Positions 34,890 to 48,624 of a stretch of DNA of 64,000 nucleotides are shown in pieces (positions within the stretch are counted from its first letter, which is position 1; the number at the start of each line of letters is the position of its first letter). Source of the stretch: Colius striatus (lineage: Eukaryota > Chordata > Aves > Coliiformes > Coliidae); contig NC_084760.1 of NCBI RefSeq assembly GCF_028858725.1, positions 5,964,867-6,028,866 of the forward strand, written 5' to 3'. The position numbers and the translations under genes are program-made. Under the pieces are notes generated by a model. That model saw nothing but the letters and a program-made list of their open reading frames with translations, did no database searches and had not been told where the DNA came from.

Positions 34890-37361
34890 AAATTACCACT
34901 TAAAAATATGTGCTAATAGGAGAGTCTGTTAAATTGTGCTGAATTTGGAAGCACTCCCCAATATCAGGGAACATTTTGAAGCATTTATCACTTCAGTTCC
35001 AGGGCTTGGTCTCCCTGGAGTCAGGAGTCCAGTCTTCAAAGCTCTCATGAGGGAGAGATCAAAAGATCTGTGAGGTACCTGTGAATGCTGCACTGAAGTC
35101 ATACTTAAAATAAAACAAGTTTATTTTGGACAGACCAGCATATAAATGAAAACTGCTGCCATTCTTATTAGAATAAAACCAATTTCAAGTTCAGAAAACT
35201 TTATGAGATGAACTGCAGTGAGAATTTTTGTGTTATTTTTTTTTCCCCACAAACATTGGTTCCTTTACCCCTAGTTCCTATTTGTAATTATCAAGATTAT
35301 AGTTTGTTGCTTTCTTTGTGCATATTTTAACACAAAAAATGTTGTCCTTTATTTTTTCCTTTATACATAGTAGAAAAATAAGCATCGGATCAGGAGTGAA
35401 AATTGTATGTTTTGTACTTCATGAGGTGCACTGTAAATCTTGTGAATTGCTGTCATATGCTGTAATATGCTCAGCAGTTGGTGATTGCTAAATAGATTAA
35501 TCAGCTGGTGTCAGTGTTTGAAATTCTATCATAAATAGTCTAAATCGTGGATCGAATAGTGAAAATTGTGTCATTATGGCCTCTTAAATGGCAGTTAAAA
35601 TAATTAAATTATCCCAGCCAAAGCAAGTGTAGCAAATAGAAGAACAGATTAAACTTGATTTTGTTTTATCTTTCTCTAATAAATTATGCTAAAACATTTC
35701 AATATCCCCTGGGGAACATTTACTGTAGGTTAATAAAGACTAAAATTATGTCTGAAATTTTTATATCTGTATCATATGAGTATCTAGATAGAGGATAATC
35801 GGCTCTTAAAAGTTGCCTGAAAATAACAATCCATCATATTTTGGAAGAGTTTTCCTCCAGTTTGCTAGGCTAGCATTTTTTCTATAGTAGCAGCCATCTC
35901 AGGAAAAATGGGATCCCCTAACGACATTCTTGTATCTTGGTAGGAATTTCATCCCATCTAAAGAATTTTGAGAACCAGAGTGTACTTGTTTCTGAAGAAA
36001 ACTTTTTTCTTTCAAGGTTCTATGACTGCATATATAATTTCTATCTCATCTATGCATGCTAAAGTACTTGTCTGCATGAGATGTCCTAAAGAGCATTACT
36101 ACATGTTGGGACAGCTCCATTGTTCATCCTAATATGTGACTCAAACCAGAAAACAAGTTGGATCACTTCACAAACAGGGGTTTGGAAAGGTGGTTTTATT
36201 TGATACAGGCAATGTTGCTTTTTCATTTTTCTCAATCACCATCCCCACATTGATGTAGTCAGTGGCCTCATCAGCTATCCCCAGCAACACTGTGAAATAG
36301 CATACCAATGAGAATGCTCAAGGGGTAAACATTTTAAAAGCTAAAACTTATTTCTATTGCTACATTACATTTTATTTACATAAATCCATCTGGTTCAAGA
36401 TTTATGGTCGAATGAGTGAGTTTTATATTCATTTGTATTTCTGTCCTTTTCCGTGTTGTCATTGATGATGCAATTACTAATGCATGTTTTCCTAAGCAGT
36501 ATGGTGACATTGGCAATAGAAGTGACACCAGCTGGTATGCCAGGGTGAAAAATATGTTTTTCTTCTTTGGCTTTGTTAAGTAAGTCTATGTAAGCAATTG
36601 TATCCTTGAAGCAGACTTGATAACAGCTGCTTCCAGCTCTAATTCTTTCTTTTACCATCTGTCTTCTCTTAATTCTGCTATTAGAATGGCAAACAGAACC
36701 CCAAGGATGCTGTGAGTTCCTGAGAAAGATGGGCAACCTCTAGCAGCCTCTGAACACTGAAAGCACAAAGTTGCATATGAACTTAGCTCTGCCTTCCTGC
36801 TCCAAATGAAGACCTGGGGGAAATGAGAGCTGTGCAGATGCTTCGTGTTGAATAACGGAGACTTATAAGAAGTCTTGAAATGGATTAAGAAGCAGAAAAA
36901 TGTTTACTTAACATGTTTAAATGAGGACTACACCATCAGACTTCTGAATCTGCCTAATTTCAGAAAAAAACACAGTCCTCCTACTATGTTCCATCTTCAA
37001 AAGTTCAGTTTCAATTGAATTTGAAAAAAAGTCTGTGTGTATCTGAAGTCAGATCAGCACACTTGGTGCTGCAGTGAAGAAAAAGTGCTATATCTTCAGA
37101 AAAAACCTGCTATTTGTTCAATGTATCCTATAGCCATTTTAAAGATGGAGGTTCCTGTAAATTAACCTTTCTTGTAATGTACTATCTAATCTACAGATTT
37201 ATGTTTTCCCCAACACTTACAACTGGTTTTCAGTTGGTGATAGAGTAATACTTCTTGGTGATTTCATGGTTGTTAATCATTTTTGGTCATGCTGGTAAAC
37301 TATCACTGTGCTCCCCTGCCCCCCTAGCAAACTATGCTCCCCTGCCCCCAAATTGATACTG
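34890..37361. other. Unique sequence, nothing identified
   Basis: About 2.5 kb without a recognised repeat. A 113-codon minus frame at 36395-36736 is the main open stretch; see findings. Confidence 0.5.
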
Positions 37362-37467
37362 GACCCTGTGCTGTTCAACATCTTCATAAATGGTCTGGAT
37401 GATGGGATTGAAAGCACACACACCAAGTTTGCTGATGACACTAAACTGGATGGTGAGATGTACAAGA
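37362..37467 (+). mobile_element. CR1 LINE, motif C fragment of reverse transcriptase
   Basis: [17 protein letters not shown] is followed by KFADDTKLDG, so the motif C aspartates (37434-37439) are intact here. The fragment stops after about 35 codons and is followed directly by an earlier part of ORF2, so it must be a separate copy from the next element. Confidence 0.8.
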
Positions 37468-39220
37468 CAGAGGGCATATATTAGCAACGAAAGGAGGGCT
37501 AAAGGGAATCTTCACTCTTTAATGGATGAAGGGAGAAAACTTTGCAAACAAGGATGAGAAAAAGGCTGAGGTACTTAATGCCTTCTTTGCCTCAGTCTTC
37601 AATACTAAAATCAGCTCTTCTCTGGGCACCTATCCACCTGAGCTGGAAGACAGGAATGAGGGACAGAATGAGGCCTCCTTAGTCCAAGGAGAAATGATGT
37701 GTGACCTGCTGCTCCACCTCGATGCACACAAGTCGATGGGGCCAGATGGAATTCACCCAAGGGTGCTGAGGGAACTGGCAGAAATGCTCACCAAGCCACT
37801 CTCCATTATCTACCAGCAATCCTGGCTCACTGGGCCAGGACTGGAGGATGGAAAATGTGACCCTCATCTATGAGATGGGCTGGAAGGAGGATTCTGGGAA
37901 CTACAGGCTTGTCAGCCTGATCTTGTGCTGGAGAAGGTTATGGAACAGAGTATCCTGAGTACCATCCTGAGGCACATACAGGACAACCAAGGGTTCAGGA
38001 CCAGTCAACATGGCTTTATGAAGGGCAGGTCCTGTTTGACTAATCTGATCTCCTTCTATGACAGGTTGACTCACTCAATTCATAAGAGAAAGGCTGTAGA
38101 TGTGGTCTTTGTGAACTTTAGTCAGGCCTTTGTTACAGTCTCCCACAGCATCCTTCTGGAGAAACTGGCTACCCACGGCTTGGATGGATCTACTCTGAAA
38201 TGGGTGGAAAACTGGCTGGATGGCTGGGCCCTGAGAGTGGTGATGAATGGAGTTAAATCCAGTTGGTGGCTGGTCACCAGTGGTGTTCCCCGGGGTTCAG
38301 TGTTGGGGCCTGTTTTGTTTAACATCTTTATCTGGATGAGGGAATTGAGTGCACACACAGTAAATTTGCTGATAACACTAAGCTGGGTGGGTCTGTAGAC
38401 CTGCTTGAGGACAGGAAAGATCTTTGGAGGGACCTGAGAAGGCTGGAGCTGAGGCCAGTCACATGAGGTTCAACAAGGCCAAGTGATGGGTCCTACACTT
38501 GGGCCACAACAACCCCAGGCAATGCCACAGGCTTGGGGCAGAGGGGCTGGAAAGCTGCCCAAAGGAAAAGGGCCTGGGGCTGATAATCAACAGTGACTGA
38601 ACATGAGCCAGCAGCGTGCCCAGGTGACCAAGAAGGCCAAGGGCATCCTGGCTCGTATCAGAAATAGTGTGACCAGCGGGGCCAAGGAAGTGATTGTCCC
38701 CCTGTACTCCGCACCAGTGGGGCTGCACCTCAAATCCTGTGTCCAGTTCTGGGCCCCTCACTACAAGAAGGACATTGAGGTACTGGAGCACGTCCAGAGA
38801 TGTGCAATGAAGCTGGTGAAGGGTCTGGAGAGCAAGTGTGATGAGCAGCAGCTGAGGGAGCTGGGGATGTTTAGCCTGGAGAAGAGGAGGCTGAGAGGAA
38901 ACATGGTCACTCCCTACAACTACCTGAAGTTTTAGTGAGAAGGGGGTCGATCTCTCCAGTAATGAATGAAATGGGCTCAAGTTGCACCAAAGGAGGTTTA
39001 GATTGGACATTAGGAAGAAATTTTTGCCCAGAGGGTCATGAAGCATTGGAAGAGGCTGCCCAGGGAGGTGATGGAGTCACCATCCCTGGAGATGTTCAAC
39101 AGACACACAGATGAGGTGCCAAGGGACGTAGTTTAGTGATGGGCCTGGCAGTGTGATTCTAATGGTTGGACTTGATCTTAAAAAGGTCTTTTCCACAGCA
39201 GTGATTGTATTATTCTATTT
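37468..39220 (+). mobile_element. CR1 LINE, 1.75 kb, broken reverse transcriptase
   Basis: The most complete LINE in the window. Frame 37526-37873 covers the linker and start of the RT domain (EVLNAFFASVFNTK, GPDGIHPRVLRELAEMLTKP). Frame 37925-38398 covers [27 protein letters not shown] (motif A) and [18 protein letters not shown] (motif B). A frameshift near 38335 then leads to KFADNTKL (motif C). Frame 38603-38935 covers the C-terminal domain ([27 protein letters not shown]). The motif A aspartate is N (38114-38116) and the second motif C aspartate is N (38374-38376), so the enzyme is dead besides being frameshifted. The endonuclease end is missing. The 3' tail has decayed (GTGATTGTATTATTCTATTT). 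Confidence 0.9.
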
Positions 39221-39225
39221 ATCTG

Positions 39226-40010
39226 TGATCTTACAGAGAGACCTGGACTGGCTGGAAGAGTGGGCTAGCTGGAATGATATGATGCGTAAGAAAGACAAGT
39301 GCGAAGTCCTGCAGCTGGGATGACATAACTAAGAAACCTGTACAGGCTAGGATCTGTGTGGCTGGGGAGCAGGCTGGGAACATGTCAACTGTGAGCTGCT
39401 GCAGCAATGATGGCAAAATGGATCCTGGGCTGCACTTGCAGGAGCATTAGTAGCAGAGTTAGAGACATGATCATCGCACTCTACTCAGCTGCTTGCCAAG
39501 TTTCACCTGGAGTACTGTGTGTGGTTCTGGCTCCCACAAATCTAGAAAGATGTAGACTGGAGAAGGCCTAAAGGTGACCCGTGAAGACAATCAAAAGGAT
39601 GTAGAAACTGTGCTATGCAGAGAGACATGAATGAATTAGATCTTTATTCCCTGAAGTAGAGAAAACTGAGGAAGGATCTCTTCACAGTATTTCAGTACCT
39701 AAAGGGTGAATGCAAAGAGGACAGAGACTCTCTTTTCACAGGGAGCCACATGGAGAAGACATGGGTGATGGAAACAAGTTGTACCAGGACAGGTTTCATA
39801 ATGGTGCAAGAAAGGAATTTTTTTCCAGTGAAAATAATAATTCAATGGAACAACTGCCCCATGGACATGGCAGAGTCTCCATCACTGGAGATTTTCAAGA
39901 TGCAGTTGGCCAGGTTTCTAGATAATCTCATTTAGGTTCTCTTCTCCACAAAAGACTGGACAAGATGATCTTTTGAGATCCTATTCAGTTTTGACTGCTC
40001 TGTGGTTCTG
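39226..40010 (+). mobile_element. Old CR1 LINE 3' part
   Basis: Directly downstream of the previous copy and in the same orientation. Recognisable blocks are GACAAGTGCGAAGTCCTGCA, GGAGTACTGTGTGTGGTTCT and AGTATTTCAGTACCTAAAGG, with the tail GACAAGATGATCTTTTGAGA. It is diverged, with many stops. The layout means a second CR1 lies head to tail against the first. Confidence 0.75.
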
Positions 40011-42338
40011 TCCCATCTACTAAATCTGTTCTTGAAAGGGCAAGGAAAAAGCAACTTTTAGGAGACAGCCCCAGTGCTTATTTCAGTCATGTTGATTGTG
40101 TACTAATTTAACCAGTAATAATTTAACAATTTCTACTGAATTACCAAACTACCTACCTAATATCATCCATCTTTGGAGTAAGTAGCAAGGTACTGACAGG
40201 AGGCAAGCATATACCTTGACATATATAAAGCACTACTGTTAGCTTGCTCTTTCAGTTAGTCTTACCATTAGAAGCTACTTTAATTTTTTCTTCACTGATA
40301 CCTGAAAGGCAACAAACATCTGTCAAAGGGAAGGATCTCTTACATGTATATCTGTTTTGTTCTCTTTCTACCTCCTGACTGATTGTTGCTACTTTTTGCT
40401 GATGGAGAGATGTCAAAGAAGTAGCAACTAAAAAAGTTCACAGTCTGAATGGAACATAAAATTGGCAGCTTTGCAGACACATAATATATGAGATTGGCAG
40501 AGTACATGCTCACATCATTAATCAAGCTGCCCATTTACAGTGCATGTACCATATTCATTTGCTGCAAAGTCGTTGAAACATGAGAACAGCGATCTCTCAA
40601 CATCTTTGATTACTTTGGGCTAGACTTGTCTCCTTTCTAAGTTGTATGGCCACATTACCCATGGTTCATTCATCATGTCCTTGGCTATGATGAAAAAAGT
40701 CCATTGTAATAACTTTTAAAGCTTGCAAAATCAACATATCTGGGGGGTTTTTTTTAGTTTTATTTTTTTCCACATGTCAATCAACAAATGTAAGCACTTT
40801 TTATTGCAGATATAATTGCTAAGATTCTTATTTATTAGATTATTTAATATTCATTTCACCCCCCCAGAACATTAGTAACATTTGATGCTGTAAAATACAA
40901 AATCTTTAACATGGAGTTCCATTCTCCTGTGCAAAAGCCTGTTTTTGTTTGTTTGTTTTTTTCTTCATAGGTTCAACAGTATAGTAATGGGGATTATTTT
41001 TGGCTCAAAAATTGGGAAAGGAAACAATTTTGTCATATGATGTTAGTCATGAGAAATATAAATCACTTTGTGGTAGTGAGAATTAGGAAGATCAGTCATG
41101 CTTCCTGAGCAGAAGGGGAACAAGGGAGTTGAGCTTTAGTCTATTCTCAATAGAATATTTAATAACAGACTTCAATATTTCATAAAACTGATATTCAGTG
41201 CATCATTTTAATTCTCTCCTTGTAGTGTTGGGCAAAACTTGGTATTAATTAGATACTGCACAACTTTTCCACAATAAAAAACTCATTCTGTTTTATAAAG
41301 TGTTGACATAAATTGCATTTGGACATTTTTATGGAGTAATTATTATGTGGTATTCCTGTAAACTGAATTCAAATTTAATCTTAGAGTGATATTCATCTTG
41401 CTTAACTTTATACATCTTAAAACTAGATATATACTGGGATTGTTTAACAGTGAGAGGACAGGGAGGACTAGTCCCAAAGCAGATTTATACTGTGTATTCT
41501 AAATTTGGTTAAATAATATTTGGAAGAAGGTATCCATTTGTCTATTAATGGAGGTTTTTATAGCACTGGAGAAGTCTCGATTAAGAGCTAAGATCTAGTC
41601 AGTGTTTGTTGATGGGCAAAGTTTCATACAATTCCATTTTTGTCTTCACACAGACAAGCATTTGATTAGCAAGAAGGAAAAACTATTAGTTGCTGTAAAT
41701 TCCCTGATATTCTTAGCAGTTTGAGAAAGTTTTGTGGGCTTTGCACCATCTATAATTTTCAAAGCAGAACCAAGTTTCACTTGTCAACAAAGTTTAGCAC
41801 GTGTGTGACAGATCTGATGTTAGTTGGAGGTATGAGGATCTAACTGTCACAGGAATATCTTTAAATGTTTGTCTGCAAATTGGAGGCAGGGTGATGGATC
41901 TATTTCTAAGAACTATTGTCATGTGTTTTCAGGTAATGGAAACTGTCTGAAGGTAGTTTATTTACTATATTGATGATACATGCTATTCTAATGTGGCAAC
42001 AATAGAGGCCACTATGGTTCCAGAATTCAAAATCTAAAGAAGCCTATAAATTACTGTTTCCTAGAGAAGTAAAATAACAATAATGGTTTTCAGGTAATGT
42101 TTACCTTATAAATACTAGTAAAACATGAAATAAATACATCTTGATGATAGTTAATTCCACTTACTTGAAAGCAGATTAAATCCAGGAGGAATAAAATTGT
42201 TTTAAAACTAGATTAGAAGTTTAAGAAATGTTATACAGAAGGGTTAAAGCCTTAGTATAAGAATAAACTTTTCTATTTAGGAAGTATTGGGGACCATTAT
42301 TTTCAGAGACTTTTAGATTAGAATATACCTCTATCGTA
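40011..42338. other. Unique AT-rich sequence, nothing identified
   Basis: About 2.3 kb without repeats or notable frames. Confidence 0.5.
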
Positions 42339-42461
42339 CCTGCCTGGACATGTTCCTGTGTGACCTGATCTAGGTGACCCTGCTTCTGCAGGGGGGTTGG
42401 ACTAGATGATCTCTAAAGGTCCCTTCCAACCCCTACCATTCTTTGATTCTGTGATTCTATT
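42339..42461 (+). mobile_element. CR1 LINE, 3' end, young
   Basis: CCTGCCTGGACATGTTCCTG, TGACCTGATCTAGGTGACCC and GGGGGGTTGGACTAGATGAT lead to ATTCTTTGATTCTGTGATTC. It is close to the majority sequence of the window, so it is probably recent. Confidence 0.9.
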
Positions 42462-42589
42462 AAATGCTCTTACGACCCTCTGTGTTCTCATTTGTAAAAT
42501 ATACATAGCACTCACTACAAAGGCAAAAAAGTTGGCACCATCATTTCTACCTGTATACTGTACTGAAAAATGTACTTTTGACTGGGGGT

Positions 42590-42640
42590 TTATTTTATTT
42601 TATTGTATTTTATTGTATATTTTATTATAGTTTAGTTTAG
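42590..42640. repeat. TTTTA-rich simple repeat
   Basis: Repeats of TATTTTATTT and TATTGTATTT with a TAGTTTAGTT end. Low complexity, just 3' of a CR1. Confidence 0.75.
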
Positions 42641-44705
42641 TACCAGTATTAATGGGTCTTTCAAAAGAGCAGGACACCATTATTAAAAATTAGACTACTA
42701 AATGCATGGATAGATAGATGCTCAAGTTTATGTTGTGATGTTATTTAGGCCTTCATTTTGACACTTATGTGGAGACTCTGAAATGTTAGCTGTGATTTAT
42801 TCTAAGGACTAAACACTGGTCATATTACGGAAGTCTCAGGGATTTTGCTAGGCTTGTAGAAACACAGGATTTGCTTATTTTCTGTTTGTTACAGTGGTTT
42901 GATATTACAACTCCCAATTTCCAAGCACAGCCAGGGGGAACAAGTACAGAAGTGGAAATTTGTTCAATGTATGGCAGACTGCCCAGTAATTAAATACACT
43001 TCTTTCTAAACCCATCATCCTCATTTGAATAGCTGTTTCCCCTGGAATCTGGCTTAGAACTGGGTGTGTTAGACTGGGTCTAAAATACAAAATGATGCTT
43101 GTCCATTTAATATGCTCCATGTGGGCAAAGCTTAAATTTGCACAGGGCTCCAATAAAAGCAGTGATGCTCAGTACAGCAGAGAGCGATGGGGACACAGTT
43201 GGATTGTTATAACTTTGATGCCTATCAGTTTCACTAGGCAAAAGGCCAATTGCTGGAGGAGCTGTCTAAGGGGACACAAAATTTAATGGTGATACCATTA
43301 GTGAAAGTGTCACTTACTGAGTTGGGGAAGATGCATATTTTTATTTGGGTATTGTCCAACACTGAATTAAAGTAATTTTACACAGTGCATTGAACAGTCA
43401 TCAGATGGCTGTTGACTGCTTTCAGCTTGAGCTGGGTTTAACTATCAGGTTACAGATGGGAGATTTAAATCCTTGCAAATGAATTCAGGTACCATTTCTG
43501 TTTGTGAGCTTGTGAATACCTCTAATTTTGCAATATCTTCAGTGAAACTTTCTGCATTCAAGTCATCAGGTTATTTCTCAGAGTTAAAATAGCAGAATCT
43601 AGAAAAAAATAATAGCAAGCTTATCTCACTTTCTTTCATCATACCATTATATATGCTTTCATGAAATTAAATATGGGACAAGTTTCAGAGTGGCTGCAAG
43701 GTCACTCTTAGTCTTTTATGCTTCCTTTCCAGGGTCTAATGAATTCTGGATATTATTCCTTTCTCTCCACATATACTGTCTATGTGATTGCTAAAATAGC
43801 TCTTTAACCCACCCATCAATGTATCTTAGATTTTGCTCCCTAGATACCATGTTTACACGTGGCAACAGAGCTCCCTAGGTGAGATGCTTTATACCTGGCA
43901 AAAGGAGAGCTTTACTCATAAAGACATGTTACCTTTGTTGCATGAAAGGCTAAGCCAAGAAAAATCTTTTGTTTGCTGGCATAGCTGTATCCATTCTAGA
44001 GAATTTGACAACTTGTACCAGCCAGTGTGATTTTATATCCCTAGACTTTTTTTTCCCCAAAATAGCTACATTGGCAGAACATTGTAGTCTCACCTAAGGA
44101 GTACATCTGCTCTGTCATGATGCAGTTGATTCACATAGCTCGTGATCCGTTGATACCTTATACAGTTTATTTATATAGTTTAGGATCTGAGGATCTCACA
44201 TTCCTTCACTGTGTTTATTTCTTGCTTTCTTGGAGAGCTTTTGGAACAAAAATCTACCTAATCCTTACCTAGCAATTGTGAAACAAAATAAACCAAAAGT
44301 CCACAACAGAACCTTAACCTTTAATCTTGTTTGTGCAGGTGACATAGAGTTGGAAATTCTTTTTATGGACAAGGATTATATTTTTACAGATTAATATATG
44401 TGTTTTTTAATTTCCCTTAGCACCTAGGGAAACATCTAGTCTAATCTAGGTGTTTTCATCTGATATGTTACCAGAACTTGAGTCCCTGCTACTGTAGGTT
44501 GTTGTGGTTTGTGTGAAAAACTGCCATGCTCTGCAGCAACATCACTGTCTCAAGGCAAAGCACTTGTGAGTTGAGAATGCTAACTTTAAGAGAATTAATC
44601 TGCCAACCCCGTGGTCTGATTCCTCACCTGCTCAGGCTGAAGCTGTCATCTGTGGGGCCAGCTTTGACCAACATCACCACATCAGTCAGCCAGTCATCTT
44701 TTAAT

Positions 44706-44738
44706 GGGGCAAAATGACAGTAAGGGGCAAAATGACAG
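44706..44738. repeat. 15-bp direct repeat
   Basis: GGGGCAAAATGACAG occurs twice, 18 bases apart from start to start, separated by TAA. Confidence 0.85.
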
Positions 44739-47700
44739 ACAAAATGTGATTGCAGTAAGAAAAGCGTTGTTTGAAAAATGACCCTTCCACATTATTCTTC
44801 TGTAAATGTGAAAAGGACAGTCTATAGTCTGTTAGGCTTAAGAATAGACAGGAATAGAAAGATGTTCTCTCAAAGCTGGCACAAACTTAATAGGAGGCAG
44901 AAATGAATATTCTGTGCTTCCTGTAATGAAATGAGAGTGACAGAGGAGAATGGGATAAGCAAATTGGGTATAGTCACAGGTGATTAGAAGATATCTACCT
45001 AAAGCATTTTTCCAATCTTACCATGTGACAGTCACTAATGCTAAAAGTAAAGCGTGTGCTTATAATAGCAGGGACTAGAGGGGGATGACTGTGATCTGTG
45101 ACACCACATGATAAAACAACACAGCAGACAGTTTATCAGCAGGGCTGTAACTCTTCAGTAGCTCAAATTAATGAAGGAATCTTCAAAATTCCTGTAAAAC
45201 TGAGGAAAGAGGCTTTGCTGGTGGCACTGCAGCAGGAGGAGGCTTTACTTATTCTCAGTGACTGATTTTGAGTAGTGTTCTGACATATGTATACTTATCC
45301 CAGGCCATATCACAGTGGGGAGACTACTATTTACTTGTGGTAGAACACCTACCGGGAAGGGCTACTGGCTTGGAAATCTGGCACTTTACCTGCAAACCTC
45401 TTTCATCCCTGAATGATATCAACAGAACTGCCCGCAGTGACACTCACTTAAGAGTGATAAACCCTCTGACAGACCCTTATCACTAAAAGCATGGTTTGCA
45501 GGAAGCAAGGGATCTCAGAAGAACAAGGAATAAGAAACTGAGTTAAAAAATATCCTGTCCAACAAAAAGGTTATTTGTGTCAGATATCTCGTTTCTGGCC
45601 CGCAGGTTTGGCTGTGTTTGCAATTCTACTGCAGTCTTCAGAGTGCTCTCAATACAGTAGCAGAGCTAAACCTTGTCACCTTTGAATGACATAGTTCAGT
45701 TGACTGCTTGTAAAGGTGAACAGTTCGTTGGAGCTCTGATACAACATCCCAATGCTTTTGAGGCAAAGATCAATAATTAATGTTCCACTAGAGACCTTAA
45801 TGGCACAATTCCCACCACATATTGTTCTGTTCTATAATGATGTCCCTCATAACACAATTAACTTATAAAAGCACAATAGTGGTAACGCTGAAGAAAGCAA
45901 GTTAACACAAAAAACCTCAGTCTCCTCCCTCCCATTCCCTGCTCTGTCCTTCTCTCTAGCAGTGAATGCCTATATCTCTGATGGGGATCCTAAGGCAAAG
46001 TAAGTATTAACTATAATCATTCTTACAGAACACTAGGTAAAATAGTCTACAGCAAAAGGAAAAAAACCCCATCAGTTGTACATCATGCCACGTAAAGACA
46101 GTGCATTCTTCCTTAAAGAACATGCACAGTGTGTTTTTGTGTTGTCAGGTTTGTTTGCATATGAAGACCTAACAAACTTAGGTGGATAAGCCCCCAAAGA
46201 ATAGGCAGGATCTTGAAAGCTTTGGCAATGTACATACAGCAAGTAATAAACCAGCAAACTCCTCTCTGGTACTCTTAGTTCTTTTTAGAAAGCATTTAGT
46301 TGTCTCTGTTTTTCTTGATTCCTTTATAATGAGTTTCCATTGTATCAAATGTAGGACAGTACAGACCATTTACCATGAAAATATTTCCTTTAAGCTGAAA
46401 CTCCAGTCAAATACCAGTAAGATAATGATAGGGCTTGGTAGTTACAAATGCTTGCTTTAACCTAAAGAACCAAATACCTTTTAGGCCTCCTTTGTAGTTG
46501 GTGATGAGAGAAACCCTGATGTAAGGAGAAATTTTGAGTACTTAGATATAGGCTACTGCTCTGAATTACTTGAAAACAGGTCCTTCAGCAGGTGAGTCAG
46601 AGTAGGGATCTAATCTCCACTTTTTCGTCCACCCAACACTAGACTCTGTTTTGGTACACAAAACAAATTAAGCCTGATCTTATCAGCATGACTTAAGGAA
46701 AAACAATTTCACTGGACTTTTGGACCATCCCTGTGTATTCAGTAGGAATGTCTGAACTGGATGATCAGAGAGCAATTTCCATCTCTCAGGTCTTGGTATG
46801 CTCCATCTTTTCCTATGAGCTCTATTTCTTTTGAAAGGAAATATGTGTATAAAGGAATGGATCTGCAGTGCACTCTGTGAGAGATTCTACCTGGCATGAG
46901 AGGATTAAGGACTGTGAAACAGAACATACATATTTCCTAGTTTGGACACAGTCAATACATCAAACTAAGGTTCCCAGACAGGCTTCCTGTGTTCTCTTCT
47001 TCTCTCCTTTCACTCTTTTGCATACAGCCACTGATGTGGATGAGTTTGCCTTTGCTGTAAAGCAAAAAACATGTTTCTTTTTCCAATGTGCTTGTGCTAG
47101 GAATGATTTCACTTGTGTACAATTAAACAGAAGTAACTAATGAAACTATTCTTCATTGGCTAATCCTGTCAGACTTTAAATATATTATATAAACCATTTC
47201 TTACCATGGGCTAACACATCATTTCATCAAGCAATGAATGCTCTGGTGAAAAAATGGCCCAGATTAGTTACACTCATTCTGTTTCTCAAAAGAGGAAAAT
47301 GAATGAGGTAAATTTTAATTCATCTGTTAATGATGAGATAACACATGAAACAGGTCACCTTGGTTAATATCACACGCCACAAATGAAAGGAAATGCGTGG
47401 ATAATAACTTTTAAGGCATGTTACTGTCATTATTCTTCACAAGTTTGTTTTGTTTTAAGAAAGGCTATTTTTCATTCTCTTCGTATAAGTGTGGAGTTTA
47501 GAATCTCATCAAAATTATTTCAAGTCCTATAAGCCTCGATTCCCACAGTTCTGCAATATTTGGATGGTGAAAGAAGAAATTGGCAGTGTATTCAGCACTG
47601 AGATTCAAGTTTTGTTTCTCATAACACATGGACTATGGATCAAAGGGGAATCACTGCTATGCTGAGATTTCATGTGCTAAAAATGAAAGCACACTGAATG

Positions 47701-48624
47701 ATGTAGCCAACGTACCTTGTGTCACAGTAGGTGTATTGGGTCAAAGATAGGAAGAAAACCTGTACATTAGCTCTATCTTTACACAAGTACATGATAGTAT
47801 AAACAAAACAAGTTTTTGCCTGAGACAGTGTATGGTTATTATTGAATGTGCTTTCTCTGAATCTTTGTATTTTAATTAGTGGCAGTGTTCCCAGGTTGTG
47901 TTCACTTAATACATATGTCAATAGAAATTCAAAGAAGTGTATTTTCACAAAGAATTTAAGTGATTTGGTGAACTCCATGGTAAATGAGGGGCAGGTAACA
48001 TTGACTGTGACAGCTACATACTCATACTGCACTGCACTTACCCATTTGAAAAAGCAACCAATGTGTGATCAACTATTTCATCCAAAAGCAAGCATATTAT
48101 TAACTACAAAGATTAACAGGGATTATAGTGACAGATAAATGTGCTATTATTTTGGGACAAGAACTAGGGATGTCAGTAATAAATATTATCTCAGTGCCAG
48201 TGGGGAGTAGTGTATGATAGTCTTGATGGGTAAAGTTATTTCTGAAAGGAAAACACAGGGGAAGACATTTATATCTGTGTGATAAATACAGGAGAGTATG
48301 TTGTAATATTCTTGTTATATAGATGTATTAGCAGACAGAAATAAATGTCTGTGTAAGAGTATCTGTTGATTGACATGAGTATCTGTGATTCACAACCACA
48401 GGTTCCACTAGGGACACCTGCTTTAGACATTCCAGTTGAAGCTAGACTGCTCATTTTCCAGCACTTTCATTGTACTAATGCAACCCATTGTGGGACCATA
48501 CTGATGAGATCAGGTTAACAATAAAATATGGCTACCAAAGTCAGTTTGTTTTATAACTTCAGCTTTACCCTGTAATAACTTCTGCTTGAAAGCAACAGAT
48601 CTTGTAGAAAATATTGTATGTGTT

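Larger units (their letters stand above)
42462..48624. other. 6.2 kb repeat-poor unique stretch
   Basis: The longest stretch with no CR1 or LTR that I can recognise. Frames reach 120 codons (47670-48032, minus) but overlap equally long frames on the other strand, which argues for chance. It could be intronic or hold conserved elements. Confidence 0.5.

Noticed and set aside
38459..39046. 195-codon minus frame
   Set aside because: It is the antisense of the plus-strand CR1 at 37468-39220, whose sense frames match the CR1 ORF2 protein.
47670..48138. Overlapping 120- and 98-codon frames on opposite strands
   Set aside because: Two similar-sized frames on both strands without any family likeness, in AT-rich DNA, are best explained by chance.
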